20,549 nucleotides of DNA from Lentisphaeria bacterium UBA1776. GTDB taxonomy: Bacteria; Verrucomicrobiota; Lentisphaeria; Victivallales; Victivallaceae. Of the stretch, positions 1 through 7,320 are shown one piece after another; position 1 is the stretch's first letter; each line of letters begins with the position of its first letter. The stretch is taken from assembly GCA_002314605.1 (NCBI GenBank), contig DCGO01000113.1, positions 1 through 20,549 on the forward strand, given 5' to 3'. The notes under the pieces were generated by a model that saw only the letters and a list, made by a program, of their open reading frames with translations, was not told the DNA's origin and searched no databases. Made by a program: the position numbers and the translations under genes.

Positions 1-1185
1 GAGTTTCTGCCGGCGGTGGCCACCGGATTCGCCTTTGATCTGGGAAGCGTGATCCTGGGGATGGTCATGCCCTTTTTCGCCATGGTGGGGAGTTTTCTGG
101 GGCTGATCATTACTTTCATCCTGAATCCGGGACTCTACAATTTCCACATCCTGCACTCGTGGAAACCAGGCCAGAGCACGGTGGAGACGCTTTTCAACAA
201 CAACGTGGATTTCTATTTCAGCTTCGGCATCGGACTCTCGCTGGCCATTGCCGTCATCGGGATATTGAGTGTCGTGCGCACCCGGTCCGTCAAGCTGGAG
301 GAGAAAAAAAACTCCGCTCCGGAGATCCCCCCCGGCCGGGGGGACATCCCCAACTGGCTCTTCATCAGTGTGTATCTGATTTCCTGCACCCTTTTCATCA
401 CGATCTCCGGATTCCTCATCGGCTTCCACAAGGGGGTCATGATCGTCATGTTCTTCTTTGCATTCCTCTACACGCCGGTCATTTCCTATGTTACGGCCCG
501 GCTGGAAGGGCTGGCGGGACAGGTGGTGGAGGTCCCGTACATCCGGGAGATTGCCTTCATTCTGTCCGGGTATCACGGCATGGCGGTCTGGTACATCCCC
601 ATCCCGAAGGCGAACTACGGGACCCAGACGGTGTTTTACAAGACGGCGGAACTTACCGGGACCAAATTCAGCTCGGTCTGGAAGGCGGATATTTTTCTCT
701 TCCCCATCATCCTTCTGGCCACCATCGGGTTTTCCAGCTTCATTTTTTCGCTTGCGGAAATTCCGTCGGCAGTCTATCCCTATACGCAGGAGATCTGGGA
801 ATTCACCGCCAAAAACGCGGCCCTCATCTACTCCTCCACCCTGGGGGGGTATTCGCCTTTTTCTGAAGCCTTCCGGGGGATCTATATCATTGCGGGGGTG
901 GCGGTGGGGATCCTGAGTTTCGGGACGTTTGCACTCTTTTCCGCCCCCACCACGCTCTGTTACGGCATCGTAAGGGGGTTCAATCAGACCATGCCCCACT
1001 CGGTGATCCCGGAATTCATCGGGGCGCTGCTGGGGCGTTTCTATTTCCAGAAAAAATACGGGAAGAACTGGAAGAAATACATCATTGTCATTTCCGCCGG
1101 GTATTTTGTGGGGGCCGGACTCATGTCGATGCTGTGCGTGGGGTTCGTGTTTCTGGCCAAGGCCTCCGGAACATTGCCATACTGA
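1..1185 (+). CDS. OPT-like multipass membrane protein (DUF6785/DUF6784 type), 5' truncated by window edge
   Basis: The reading frame is open from the first base of the window, so the true start lies upstream and the GTG at 16 is probably internal. The visible 394 residues are hydrophobic, with about nine or ten membrane segments. They include long loops around NILHSWKPGQSTVE-like and VEVPYIREIAFILSGYHG positions in the middle. The C-terminus (GRFYFQKKYGKNW, then a final helix with FVGAGLMSML) resembles the C-terminal module I know from the uncharacterised DUF6785/DUF6784 membrane proteins of PVC bacteria, which are related to oligopeptide (OPT) transporters. The substrate is unknown. The gene is followed nine bases later by an ABC ATPase, so it may be the membrane partner of that ATPase, although OPT-like proteins normally work without one. 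Family assignment is from memory and moderately sure; membrane location is clear. Confidence 0.7.
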   Translation, partial: EFLPAVATGFAFDLGSVILGMVMPFFAMVGSFLGLIITFILNPGLYNFHILHSWKPGQSTVETLFNNNVDFYFSFGIGLSLAIAVIGILSVVRTRSVKLEEKKNSAPEIPPGRGDIPNWLFISVYLISCTLFITISGFLIGFHKGVMIVMFFFAFLYTPVISYVTARLEGLAGQVVEVPYIREIAFILSGYHGMAVWYIPIPKANYGTQTVFYKTAELTGTKFSSVWKADIFLFPIILLATIGFSSFIFSLAEIPSAVYPYTQEIWEFTAKNAALIYSSTLGGYSPFSEAFRGIYIIAGVAVGILSFGTFALFSAPTTLCYGIVRGFNQTMPHSVIPEFIGALLGRFYFQKKYGKNWKKYIIVISAGYFVGAGLMSMLCVGFVFLAKASGTLPY

Positions 1186-1194
1186 GGTACGATC

Positions 1195-1932
1195 GTGGAG
1201 AACAAAGCATTTATTTCCATCCGGAACGTCGGAAAAGTCTTCGGCAGGGGGGAGAACGCTCTGGCGGCCCTGAAAAATATCAATCTGGACATTTACGAAC
1301 ACGAATACGTCTCCATCATGGGGCCTTCCGGATCGGGGAAGTCCACCCTTTTCAATATGATCGGGGCACTGGACAAGCCCACCGGCGGCACCATCACGGT
1401 CGGAGGGGTGGAACTGCCGAAACTCTCCTCCAGAGAGCTGGCCTATTTCCGGTGCCGGTATATCGGCTACATTTTTCAGAGCTACAATCTGGTGGGACAC
1501 CTGACCGCGCTGGACAATACGGCCATTCCCGCCATCTTGCTGGGAACTCCCCGGGCCGAAGCGGAAAAAAGAGCCAAAGAACTGCTGGAATTTGTCGGTC
1601 TGGGACACCGGATCACCCACAAGCCCCTGGAACTTTCCGGCGGACAGCAGCAGCGGGTGGCCATTGCCCGGTCGCTGGTGAACCGTCCCGCCGTGCTGCT
1701 GGCGGACGAACCGACCGCCAATCTGGACCGCAAGACAGGGCAGGAGATCATCGACCTCTTCCGGAAGCTGGCCCATGAAATGGGGGTGACGGTCATTTCC
1801 GCCACCCACGACCACCGGATGCTGGCGGCTTCTTCCCGGATCGTCTGGATCGAACAGGGGGCCATTGACCATATTGACAATGTGAGCGACTTCGACATCG
1901 ATACCGGCGCCATCGGAGACGATCCCCGATGA
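1195..1932 (+). CDS. ABC transporter ATP-binding protein, LolD/MacB type
   Basis: This 245-aa cytoplasmic ATPase would power a membrane partner, exporting or extracting a substrate. The Walker A motif GPSGSGKST lies at residues 43-51. The Q-loop is in IFQSYNLVGHLTALDN, the signature LSGGQQQ at about 146-152, Walker B VLLADEPTANLD at about 166-177, and the H-loop histidine in SATHDH at about 204. The short length, the YNLV/LTALDN stretch and the GGQQQRVAIARSL block are typical of the lipoprotein-release/MacB ATPase class. The GTG start at 1195 is preceded by GAGGT overlapping the upstream stop codon, which indicates co-translation with the membrane protein. No FtsX/MacB permease is visible, so the partner is either the OPT-like protein upstream or a gene left of the window. 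Confidence 0.93.
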   Translation: MENKAFISIRNVGKVFGRGENALAALKNINLDIYEHEYVSIMGPSGSGKSTLFNMIGALDKPTGGTITVGGVELPKLSSRELAYFRCRYIGYIFQSYNLVGHLTALDNTAIPAILLGTPRAEAEKRAKELLEFVGLGHRITHKPLELSGGQQQRVAIARSLVNRPAVLLADEPTANLDRKTGQEIIDLFRKLAHEMGVTVISATHDHRMLAASSRIVWIEQGAIDHIDNVSDFDIDTGAIGDDPR

Positions 1933-2810
1933 GCGGATTTGTCCATCCGCCCTTTCTGCTGGCGCTGCCGGGGATCCGTTTCACCCTCCGCCCCGGCTGG
2001 GAGGTCACGGGCTATGAGTACGATACGGATCGCGGCCGCTTCGGGATCTCTTCCCCGGAAGAGCCGGTCTGCCAGTACTCTTTCCGTACCGTTCCGGCCA
2101 AACCGGACATGGTGCGGATCCGGGAAGAGGTCCACCGGCGGAATACCCCGGAAAGCACCGCCAGACTGCAATTCGAAACGTGGGATTCCGGGATGCTCTT
2201 TGTCCGTTCCGGCAAAGGGGAGCGCTTTTACGCCTCCTGTTTCGATCCGGAGAAAATGCGTCTGCACGAATGGATTTTTTCCCGGTTCGACCCGGCGGCG
2301 GAAGATTCCGCCCGGAAAATGCTGGAAAGCGTGACGGCGAATCCCCCGGACGCCCGGGGATGCACCCGCTATGCCCTGTGGGGACTGGAGGCGGATATTC
2401 CGGCGGGATTTGAACTGGAGGAACTTTACCCTTATCCGGGGAATATCGAACTGGTGTTCGAGAACCGGAAGCACCACCGGATCACGGTCCGGCGCACGGG
2501 GCTTGCCGCTTTTCAGCTGGCGGGGGATACCTTGAGCCGTTTCTATCAGGAACTTCTGGTGCGCAAAAAATTTGTGGTGAAAAAGACCGGGACCCGGCCG
2601 GTCTGCGGCCGGGAAGCTGCCAGCCACGAATTCCGGGTCCGGGGTCGTTTCGGGCTGGATGCGCTGCTGGGACCATGGTGGCGGGGGCTCGGAGAGGCAT
2701 TTCTCCGGGAGGACGAAAACCGGATCTACTCGTTCGAACACACGGCTCCCGCCCGGATCGCGGCAAGGGAAAGCCTGGAAACGATCTTTCAGGGGAAATT
2801 GCGGGCATGA
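1929..2810 (+). CDS. Uncharacterised protein (293 aa), operon partner of ABC ATPase
   Basis: I do not recognise this family. The ATG overlaps the stop of the ABC ATPase gene (ATGA at 1929-1932), with GGAG about ten bases upstream, so translation is coupled. The protein has no signal peptide or membrane segment and is probably cytoplasmic. It is rich in Arg, Glu and aromatic residues and looks mostly beta-stranded with short helices. The N-terminal part (about residues 10-60, with IRFTLRPGWEV) and the middle part (about 145-195, with LEADIPAGFEL) share a pattern of strand, P-x-G-W/F-E and strand, suggesting an internal duplication. It ends in an ATGA overlap with the PqqD-like gene. By position it should be an accessory of the transporter or the PqqD-dependent process; no enzymatic motif is evident. 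Confidence 0.75.
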   Translation: MSGFVHPPFLLALPGIRFTLRPGWEVTGYEYDTDRGRFGISSPEEPVCQYSFRTVPAKPDMVRIREEVHRRNTPESTARLQFETWDSGMLFVRSGKGERFYASCFDPEKMRLHEWIFSRFDPAAEDSARKMLESVTANPPDARGCTRYALWGLEADIPAGFELEELYPYPGNIELVFENRKHHRITVRRTGLAAFQLAGDTLSRFYQELLVRKKFVVKKTGTRPVCGREAASHEFRVRGRFGLDALLGPWWRGLGEAFLREDENRIYSFEHTAPARIAARESLETIFQGKLRA

Positions 2811-3172
2811 TTTGTCAGAGACCACTTGCCGCCAAAGAGTTATCCTCCGGGCTGATCTGTTTCAACCGGGAGGTACGGATCGTGGAGGAAACGCCTTTTT
2901 TCTGCCGGGTCCGGGTGAAACTGCAGCATCGTGGAGCGGCGAAGCTGTACGGTAAATTTTTCCCGCTGCGGGACTATCACGATTATATTCTGGAGGGGAT
3001 CGGGCTGACTTTTTTCCGGCAGTTCCGGGACCGGCCGGTTTCCGTGCGGGAAGCGGTGAAACATTTTCAGGACGAGCATAAACTCTCCTACTTTGAAGCG
3101 CTGACGCTGATCCGGGATTATACCGGGCGGTTGATGCGCTGCGGCATTGCGGCAATAGAGGTCCGGAAATGA
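2807..3172 (+). CDS. PqqD-like small protein
   Basis: The start is the ATG at 2807, overlapping the previous stop by ATGA; the frame is open further upstream but inside the neighbouring gene. The 121-aa product has an N-terminal beta-rich half and a C-terminal helical half. In the latter, RPVSVREAVKHF, then a Leu/Ile-rich helix and LMRCGIAAIEV, follow the pattern of PqqD-family winged-helix chaperones (a G/DG step, v.ei, then l..L...G(l/i)). PqqD proteins usually present a peptide substrate to a radical SAM enzyme. No such enzyme or precursor is visible here, so the partner, if any, lies to the left or elsewhere. The match is by fold pattern only. A degenerate copy of its 3' end is found at 7221-7264. 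Confidence 0.6.
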   Translation: MICQRPLAAKELSSGLICFNREVRIVEETPFFCRVRVKLQHRGAAKLYGKFFPLRDYHDYILEGIGLTFFRQFRDRPVSVREAVKHFQDEHKLSYFEALTLIRDYTGRLMRCGIAAIEVRK

Positions 3173-3175
3173 CGG

Positions 3176-3188
3176 TTTTACGGTAAAA
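3176..3188. promoter_or_regulatory. Short palindrome TTTTACGGTAAAA after the PqqD-like gene
   Basis: A 13-bp dyad (TTTTAC-G-GTAAAA) begins three bases after the PqqD-like stop codon. A 15-bp version, extended by one T and one A, recurs at 7272-7286 in the duplicated fossil block. It sits just upstream of the promoter box and could be a protein-binding site. It could also simply have been carried along with the duplication. Confidence 0.3.
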
Positions 3189-3192
3189 AAGT

Positions 3193-3253
3193 ATGAATAT
3201 ATATGTTTTTCGAAAAAAAGAACATTCATTTTTCAGCCGGATTGCAGTATATT
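3193..3253 (+). promoter_or_regulatory. Conserved promoter/operator box, copy 1 (intact)
   Basis: The first 35 bases (3193-3227) are identical to 9588-9622. They form an AT-rich block beginning ATGAATATATATG, with a perfect 12-bp core palindrome TTTTTCGAAAAA at 3206-3217 and flanking GAAT/ATTC half-sites. After a 17-bp unconserved spacer comes CAGTATATT (3245-3253), also shared. TATATT makes a good -10 hexamer and lies 57 bases before the pseudopilin ATG. No convincing -35 is seen at the usual distance, so the palindrome may bind an activator or repressor. Function is inferred from repetition and position. Confidence 0.6.
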
Positions 3254-3310
3254 TAGACATGAACATAAATTCGGGTGCGGCAGAAAAATAAGGAGCGGGG
3301 AGGTTCAGAA

Positions 3311-4054
3311 ATGGGAAAACGCTTTTTCACGCTGATCGAACTTTTGGTTGTCGTTGCTATCATCGCGATTCTGGCTGCCATGCTGCTGCCGGCTTTGAAT
3401 TCCGCCCGTGCCAGGGCGCATCAGTCCCAGTGCGTCAATTTTCTGAAGCAGATCGGCACGGCGATGATGACTTATTCCACAGATTTCGGAGTTCTTCCCG
3501 CCCGTTACACTGCCCATTGCACCAAAAGCGAGAGAGTTTCCTATGACATGGGCGGAAGTTTCTTTCTGAAAAAATATCTGAATGAAGATGAGACCCTCGG
3601 GATGGTAAAGGGATTCGGGCAGAAGATGTCAAGGTTCATCTGTCCGGTTTACCGGAGGGAGCATCCCTCGGCTTCAGTCGGGGCAAAAACATTCAGTTAC
3701 GGCAGAAACTACAGGACTTACAAGGAACTCACCGGAGACTGGCCCGGCATTCGTCCGGAGCAGGCCAAGGCGCCCAGCCGCAGCTGTCTCTTCACGGAAA
3801 TCGGCTGGGCGCATTCCGCCTATGGTGCGGCTGCGGATCCCACCTCCGGTTCCGGCTCGAGCAATCCCGGCGGGGGGAGCATAAGATTTTCCCACAGCAG
3901 AACGGCAAATGTGGTGTATCTTGACTGCCACATTGGTTCCATCAAGGTCGATGCGGCACTCTACGGTCCCCCGTACCCGGAGCGTACCGGAAATACCTTC
4001 AGCACCAAATATACGAATATCTTCTGGGCGCCGATCGACCCGAAAACTTATTGA
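3311..4054 (+). CDS. Type II secretion pseudopilin-like protein (DUF1559-like)
   Basis: This 247-aa protein carries an N-terminal prepilin methylation signal, FTLIELLVVVAIIAILAAML, followed by LPALNSARARAH. This is the form found in very large paralogous families in Lentisphaerae and Planctomycetes. Residue -1 to the expected cleavage is Phe instead of the usual Gly, so processing by a standard prepilin peptidase is uncertain. Near the C-terminus FSHSRTANVVYLDCH matches the H-X9-D-G motif of DUF1559 proteins, with Cys in place of Gly. The ATG at 3311 is chosen because GGGAGG stands about seven bases upstream and it places the short basic MGKR directly before the signal; a GTG at 3275 would add 12 residues. 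It is first in the operon behind promoter box 1. It probably acts in the envelope; the exact role of these abundant pseudopilins is unknown. Confidence 0.85.
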   Translation: MGKRFFTLIELLVVVAIIAILAAMLLPALNSARARAHQSQCVNFLKQIGTAMMTYSTDFGVLPARYTAHCTKSERVSYDMGGSFFLKKYLNEDETLGMVKGFGQKMSRFICPVYRREHPSASVGAKTFSYGRNYRTYKELTGDWPGIRPEQAKAPSRSCLFTEIGWAHSAYGAAADPTSGSGSSNPGGGSIRFSHSRTANVVYLDCHIGSIKVDAALYGPPYPERTGNTFSTKYTNIFWAPIDPKTY

Positions 4055-4088
4055 TGAGTCCCTACCTCAAAAGAAAGGATTGCATATC

Positions 4089-4985
4089 ATGAAAAAGACA
4101 ATTTCCGCCTTGGCCCTCACGCTTATCTTCGGAGCAGTTTTTGCCGCCGGCTATCCGGACGGCAAGACCGCCATGAAGTCTGCCCGGCAGCTGGAGAAGG
4201 AGAACAAAAAAACCGAGGCCGTCGAGGCCTACCGTGCAGCGGCAAAGCTTTGCAAAAAACCCAATGAACAGGTCGATGCGCTGACCCGTGCCGCCAGACT
4301 GCTTACCGCCCAGAAAAAAAGTCCGGAAGCGTTGAAAATCCTCACGGAATTTGCTGAAAATACGAAGAACCCGGCATCGCAGCGGACCATGGCGTATCTG
4401 GAATGCGCCAGAGCCGCCTCCGGTCAGGCGGAGAAGATCAAGTATCTTGATACGGGACTTTCCCTGAAAGCAGGGGACTGGACCGAAGGGGCCTGCACGC
4501 TTCAGAAAGCCGAGATCCTTTTGCGGCAGAAGAAGACGGATGAGGCGGAAGCCGCTTACATACTGGTCGCGGAAAACACCAGGTACAATGAGATCACCAG
4601 AGCCTCTGCCTGCAGCGGACTTGCCAAGATCGCGCTGGCCAAAAAAAATTATGCTGCGGCACATGATTACTGCGGCAAAATCCGGGCAATGGGCAGTCGT
4701 TACGCCTTCCTGATCGTGGATGCCGGAATGCAGGAAGCCGACATTTACAAAACCGAGAAAAAGTGGGACGATGCCGTCAGGGTCTATGCGGAACTCGCCG
4801 CCAATCAGAAGGTCAGCAAGAGAAACCGCACCAATGCCATCGAAATGATCGTTGTGCTGGAGTTTGAAAACCGCAACAATCCGGATAATGCCAAAAAGGC
4901 ACTGGAACTCTTCAAAAAATACAATCTGCCCATGACCGCCAAGGCGAAAAAGTACGAAAAGGACATCAAGGAACTGACCGAATAG
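4089..4985 (+). CDS. Secreted TPR-like repeat protein (TPR1)
   Basis: This 298-aa protein starts with a signal peptide (MKKTISALALTLIFGAVFAA, cleavage near residue 20). The rest is almost entirely alpha-helical, with helix pairs containing A/Y/A spacings typical of tetratricopeptide repeats, for example KKTEAVEAYRAAAKLC, KTDEAEAAYILVAENT and KKWDDAVRVYAELAANQ. AAAGGA at 4072-4078 serves the ATG. It is paralogous to the protein at 11753-12634; shared landmarks are RTMAYL-x-C, LD-x-G-x-x-L, and the C-terminal KKYEKDIKELTE-like end. A third copy survives only as its last 37 codons at 7321-7434. Envelope TPR proteins usually scaffold other proteins; here it lies between a pseudopilin and sugar-processing enzymes. 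Its partner is unknown. Confidence 0.8.
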   Translation: MKKTISALALTLIFGAVFAAGYPDGKTAMKSARQLEKENKKTEAVEAYRAAAKLCKKPNEQVDALTRAARLLTAQKKSPEALKILTEFAENTKNPASQRTMAYLECARAASGQAEKIKYLDTGLSLKAGDWTEGACTLQKAEILLRQKKTDEAEAAYILVAENTRYNEITRASACSGLAKIALAKKNYAAAHDYCGKIRAMGSRYAFLIVDAGMQEADIYKTEKKWDDAVRVYAELAANQKVSKRNRTNAIEMIVVLEFENRNNPDNAKKALELFKKYNLPMTAKAKKYEKDIKELTE

Positions 4986-5032
4986 GTTCTTTACGGATTT
5001 ATTGCGCAGACATGCATGGACATTAAAAAACA

Positions 5033-5722
5033 ATGAAACATGTTTATTTTGTCAATGCGCATCCGGACGACCTGCTTGCCGTTGTCGGCATTCTGCTGAA
5101 GCTGAGGAACCACCGTCAATACGTTCTCCATGTGGTCGATATGACCCACGGAGAGCGGGGACTGGCGGGGGGTGTCGATCCGGAGCAGTGTGCCGCGATG
5201 CGGGATCGCGAAGAGCGGGAGGTCTGTTCCCGTTTCGGTGTGGAGCCGGTGTGGCTCAGTGAACAGGACGGGGCCTCCTTTGCTTCCGAAAAGAGTACCC
5301 GTCAGCTGGCGGAACTTTTCACGGCGGAGCCGCCGGATGTAATTTTCACCCAGTGGCCGCTGGACCGGCATTTGGATCACATGGTTTGCGCCACCATTGC
5401 GCTGAATGCCGTGCGTATGGCATCCGGTCTCTCGGAAGGCATGCTGAAAAGCCGTTGGCCGGAGGTCTTTTTTTATCACTTCGCCGCCAATTCCATGGCG
5501 GATTCCCCAAACTGCTTTGTTCCCCTCTCCGAGTCCGAAATGCAGGAAAAGAAGGAGATCATCTCCCTGTACCGCTGTCAGGACGGTCCCCGCATGGCGG
5601 AGGAGGAAGAGGCGGTGAACCGCTTTTATGGGGCAAAAAACGGATGCGCTTATGCGGAAGCCTGTACCCGGATGCAGCCGCGTACGCCGGGAAGCCCATC
5701 GTTGTTTGACACGTTTTTCTGA
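5033..5722 (+). CDS. PIG-L (LmbE) family deacetylase
   Basis: This 229-aa protein belongs to the zinc-dependent PIG-L/LmbE family, which removes N-acetyl groups from GlcNAc-type sugars or conjugates. The first metal-binding motif AHPDD is at residues 9-13 and the second, HLDH, at 113-116, both intact. The usual family length of about 230-250 aa is respected. No signal peptide is seen, so it is probably cytoplasmic. The only start is the ATG at 5033, with a weak GGA about 12 bases before it. It is 47 bp after TPR1 and 56 bp before the GH63-like gene, hence likely co-transcribed. An N-acetylated sugar substrate would match the GH20 enzyme later in the window. The actual substrate is not deducible; the family also includes antibiotic and mycothiol pathway enzymes. 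Confidence 0.92.
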   Translation: MKHVYFVNAHPDDLLAVVGILLKLRNHRQYVLHVVDMTHGERGLAGGVDPEQCAAMRDREEREVCSRFGVEPVWLSEQDGASFASEKSTRQLAELFTAEPPDVIFTQWPLDRHLDHMVCATIALNAVRMASGLSEGMLKSRWPEVFFYHFAANSMADSPNCFVPLSESEMQEKKEIISLYRCQDGPRMAEEEEAVNRFYGAKNGCAYAEACTRMQPRTPGSPSLFDTFF

Positions 5723-5778
5723 GCGGTGCTTTTCTGAGCGTAAATTACTCGTACATTTCGTCTGATATGAGGTGAAAT

Positions 5779-7200
5779 ATGGATCTTTTCTACCGGAAAT
5801 GCGGATTTCCCTTCCCGAAAAACGAGTTGCCGGAGATCATCATTGATTCCCGCCAGGAACTGGCGGATTTCTACGCGCTGGCGTGGAAACTGGCGTGGGA
5901 TCACGTTTTTGCAACGGATAAGCTGACATTCTCCCCCTTTATCGGAGAAGGCTGCAATACCAACCGCGTATGGATCTGGGACAGCTGCCTCATGACCATG
6001 TTCTGCCGCTATGCACCGGATGTCTTTCCCGTGCGGAATACACTGGACAATCTGTACGACATTCTTTCAAAGACCAACCATTGCCCGATCGTCATCCACC
6101 ATCCGGACAATCCGCCGCTTTTCGCGTGGGCGGAACTGCAGCTTTTCCGGCATACCGGCGATGTTTCCCGACTGAAGGAGGTTTTGCCGAAACTGGTGCG
6201 TCACTACGAATTTCTGGAAAACGGAGAGTTTTCCGGCTACGCACATCATACTCCGGCGATCGAATGGAGGAAAACGCCGGAAGGCTACTGCTGGGGAGGA
6301 AATCCATCCGGCATGGACAACTCGCCCCGCGGCTGCGGGGATCATCACGCCATCTACTGGGTGGATGCTCCCGCCCAGCAGGCACTGGCGGCGGAGTGCA
6401 TTGAGAAAATCGCGGAACTGGCGGGGGATGGACCGGTCCGGTCCCGGTTTCTCCGGGAATATGAGGAGAAAAAAAGGCTGCTGGCATCGTTCTGGGACGA
6501 TGAGACCGGGGCCTTTATGGACCGTTACAAACAGGGCGGATTCTGCCGGGTCCTGACTCCGGCATCTTACTGGGCGATCCTTGCCGGGTGCGGAGATGCC
6601 GCACAGCGGGAAGCACAATTTTCTCTTTTGACCGATGACTGCAAGCTGGGGGGGGAGATCCCTTTTCCCAGTGTATCCAGGGACGATCCGGCGTTTCATC
6701 CGGAGGGAGCTTATTGGAGCGGAGGCGTCTGGCTTCCGGTGGCTTACATGGGGATCAAGGCCGCAGAGAAGTATGAGAAATACGATCTGGCCTCCCGTCT
6801 GGCGGATCAGGTGATCACATACATGTACAGGACATGGCAGGAATACGAGCCCCATACCATCTGGGAGTGTTATTCTCCTGCGGAACACCGTCCGTCCACG
6901 GAAAAAACCGGGGTGAACTGCCGCCGGGATTTCTGCGGCTGGTCCGCGCTGGGGCCCATCTCTCTGGTCATTGAAAATCTGATCGGGATCACCGGACTTT
7001 CCGCTTCGGAACACCGGATCGAATGGCACCCCGGCATTTCCGGTCGGATCGGGATCCGGAATCTGCCGTTCGGAAAAGAGAAAATCTCTCTGGTCCTGAA
7101 TGAAAATGAACTGGAATATCAGTGTGAAAATCCCGTGAAGCTCTCTCTCAACGGGCGGGAGGTCTTCTGCCGGCCGGGGACGCACAAACAGACGCTTTGA
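5779..7200 (+). CDS. (alpha/alpha)6-barrel glycoside hydrolase, GH63/MGH1-like
   Basis: This 473-aa protein resembles the trehalase/GH63 superfamily, including mannosylglycerate-hydrolase-like enzymes of similar length. Visible signatures are WIWDSCLMTMFCRYAPD (about residues 68-85), SGMDNSPRG with Asp180 as candidate acid, SGGVWLPVAYMG, and IWECYSP with Glu363 as candidate base. A short beta-strand tail after about residue 400 follows the barrel. It would hydrolyse a glycosidic bond by inversion, probably of an alpha-linked glucose or mannose, inside the cell since there is no signal peptide. GAGGTGA at 5768-5774 precedes the ATG. It is the last gene of the operon behind box 1; the downstream region is a gene fossil. 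The exact sugar and linkage cannot be read from the sequence. Confidence 0.85.
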   Translation: MDLFYRKCGFPFPKNELPEIIIDSRQELADFYALAWKLAWDHVFATDKLTFSPFIGEGCNTNRVWIWDSCLMTMFCRYAPDVFPVRNTLDNLYDILSKTNHCPIVIHHPDNPPLFAWAELQLFRHTGDVSRLKEVLPKLVRHYEFLENGEFSGYAHHTPAIEWRKTPEGYCWGGNPSGMDNSPRGCGDHHAIYWVDAPAQQALAAECIEKIAELAGDGPVRSRFLREYEEKKRLLASFWDDETGAFMDRYKQGGFCRVLTPASYWAILAGCGDAAQREAQFSLLTDDCKLGGEIPFPSVSRDDPAFHPEGAYWSGGVWLPVAYMGIKAAEKYEKYDLASRLADQVITYMYRTWQEYEPHTIWECYSPAEHRPSTEKTGVNCRRDFCGWSALGPISLVIENLIGITGLSASEHRIEWHPGISGRIGIRNLPFGKEKISLVLNENELEYQCENPVKLSLNGREVFCRPGTHKQTL

Positions 7201-7220
7201 TCCGTCAGCCTGACAGCGCC

Positions 7221-7264
7221 TGATGCGCTGCGATATTGCGGCATTGCGGCAACAGAGGTCCCAA
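7221..7264 (+). pseudogene. Degenerate copy of the 3' end of the PqqD-like gene
   Basis: The sequence from TGATGCGCTGCG onward matches 3132-3174, the last codons of the PqqD-like gene. It carries an 8-bp tandem duplication (ATTGCGGC twice, 7235-7250) that breaks the frame, and the stop codon region is altered (AAATGA became AAAAGA). The similarity continues without break into the intergenic palindrome and promoter box, so this is one duplicated block (3132-3223 against 7221-7320). Only the end of the gene is present, and nothing upstream of 7221 in the preceding glycosidase gene resembles the rest of it. Confidence 0.75.
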
Positions 7265-7289
7265 AAGATCGTTTTTACGGTAAAAAAGT

Positions 7290-7320
7290 ATGAATATATA
7301 TGTTTTCGAAAAAAAAGAAC
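7290..7320 (+). promoter_or_regulatory. Truncated promoter/operator box, copy 2
   Basis: This copy keeps the ATGAATATATATG start and a core palindrome (TTTTCGAAAA), differing from copy 1 by one T fewer and one A more. It stops at AAAAGAAC and lacks the ATTC half-site, the spacer and CAGTATATT. It runs directly into the TPR fossil. Lacking the putative -10, it probably no longer drives transcription, although the operator-like half could still bind protein. Confidence 0.6.

Noticed and set aside
1482..2825. 447-codon minus-strand open frame across the ABC ATPase and the unknown gene
   Set aside because: It spans two well-supported overlapping + strand genes and encodes no recognisable domain; it is a shadow frame.
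3193..3291. Short ORF starting at the ATG of the promoter box (MNIYVFRKKEHS...), with a similar one at 9588-9671, as a leader peptide
   Set aside because: The two share the first 12 codons including wobble bases, then diverge, and there is no ribosome binding site. The conserved CAGTATATT lies after an unconserved spacer of different length (17 against 16 bp), which shifts the frame. This fits a DNA element better than a peptide.
3275..3310. GTG start at 3275 for the pseudopilin
   Set aside because: It would add a charged 12-residue extension before the prepilin signal. The ATG at 3311 has a strong ribosome binding site and the usual short basic leader.
7214..7230. CAGCGC/GCGCTG hairpin just after the GH63-like gene as a terminator
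   Set aside because: The stem is only six base pairs, has no following T run, and half of it belongs to the duplicated PqqD gene end. The hairpin at 7498-7541 is the better terminator candidate.
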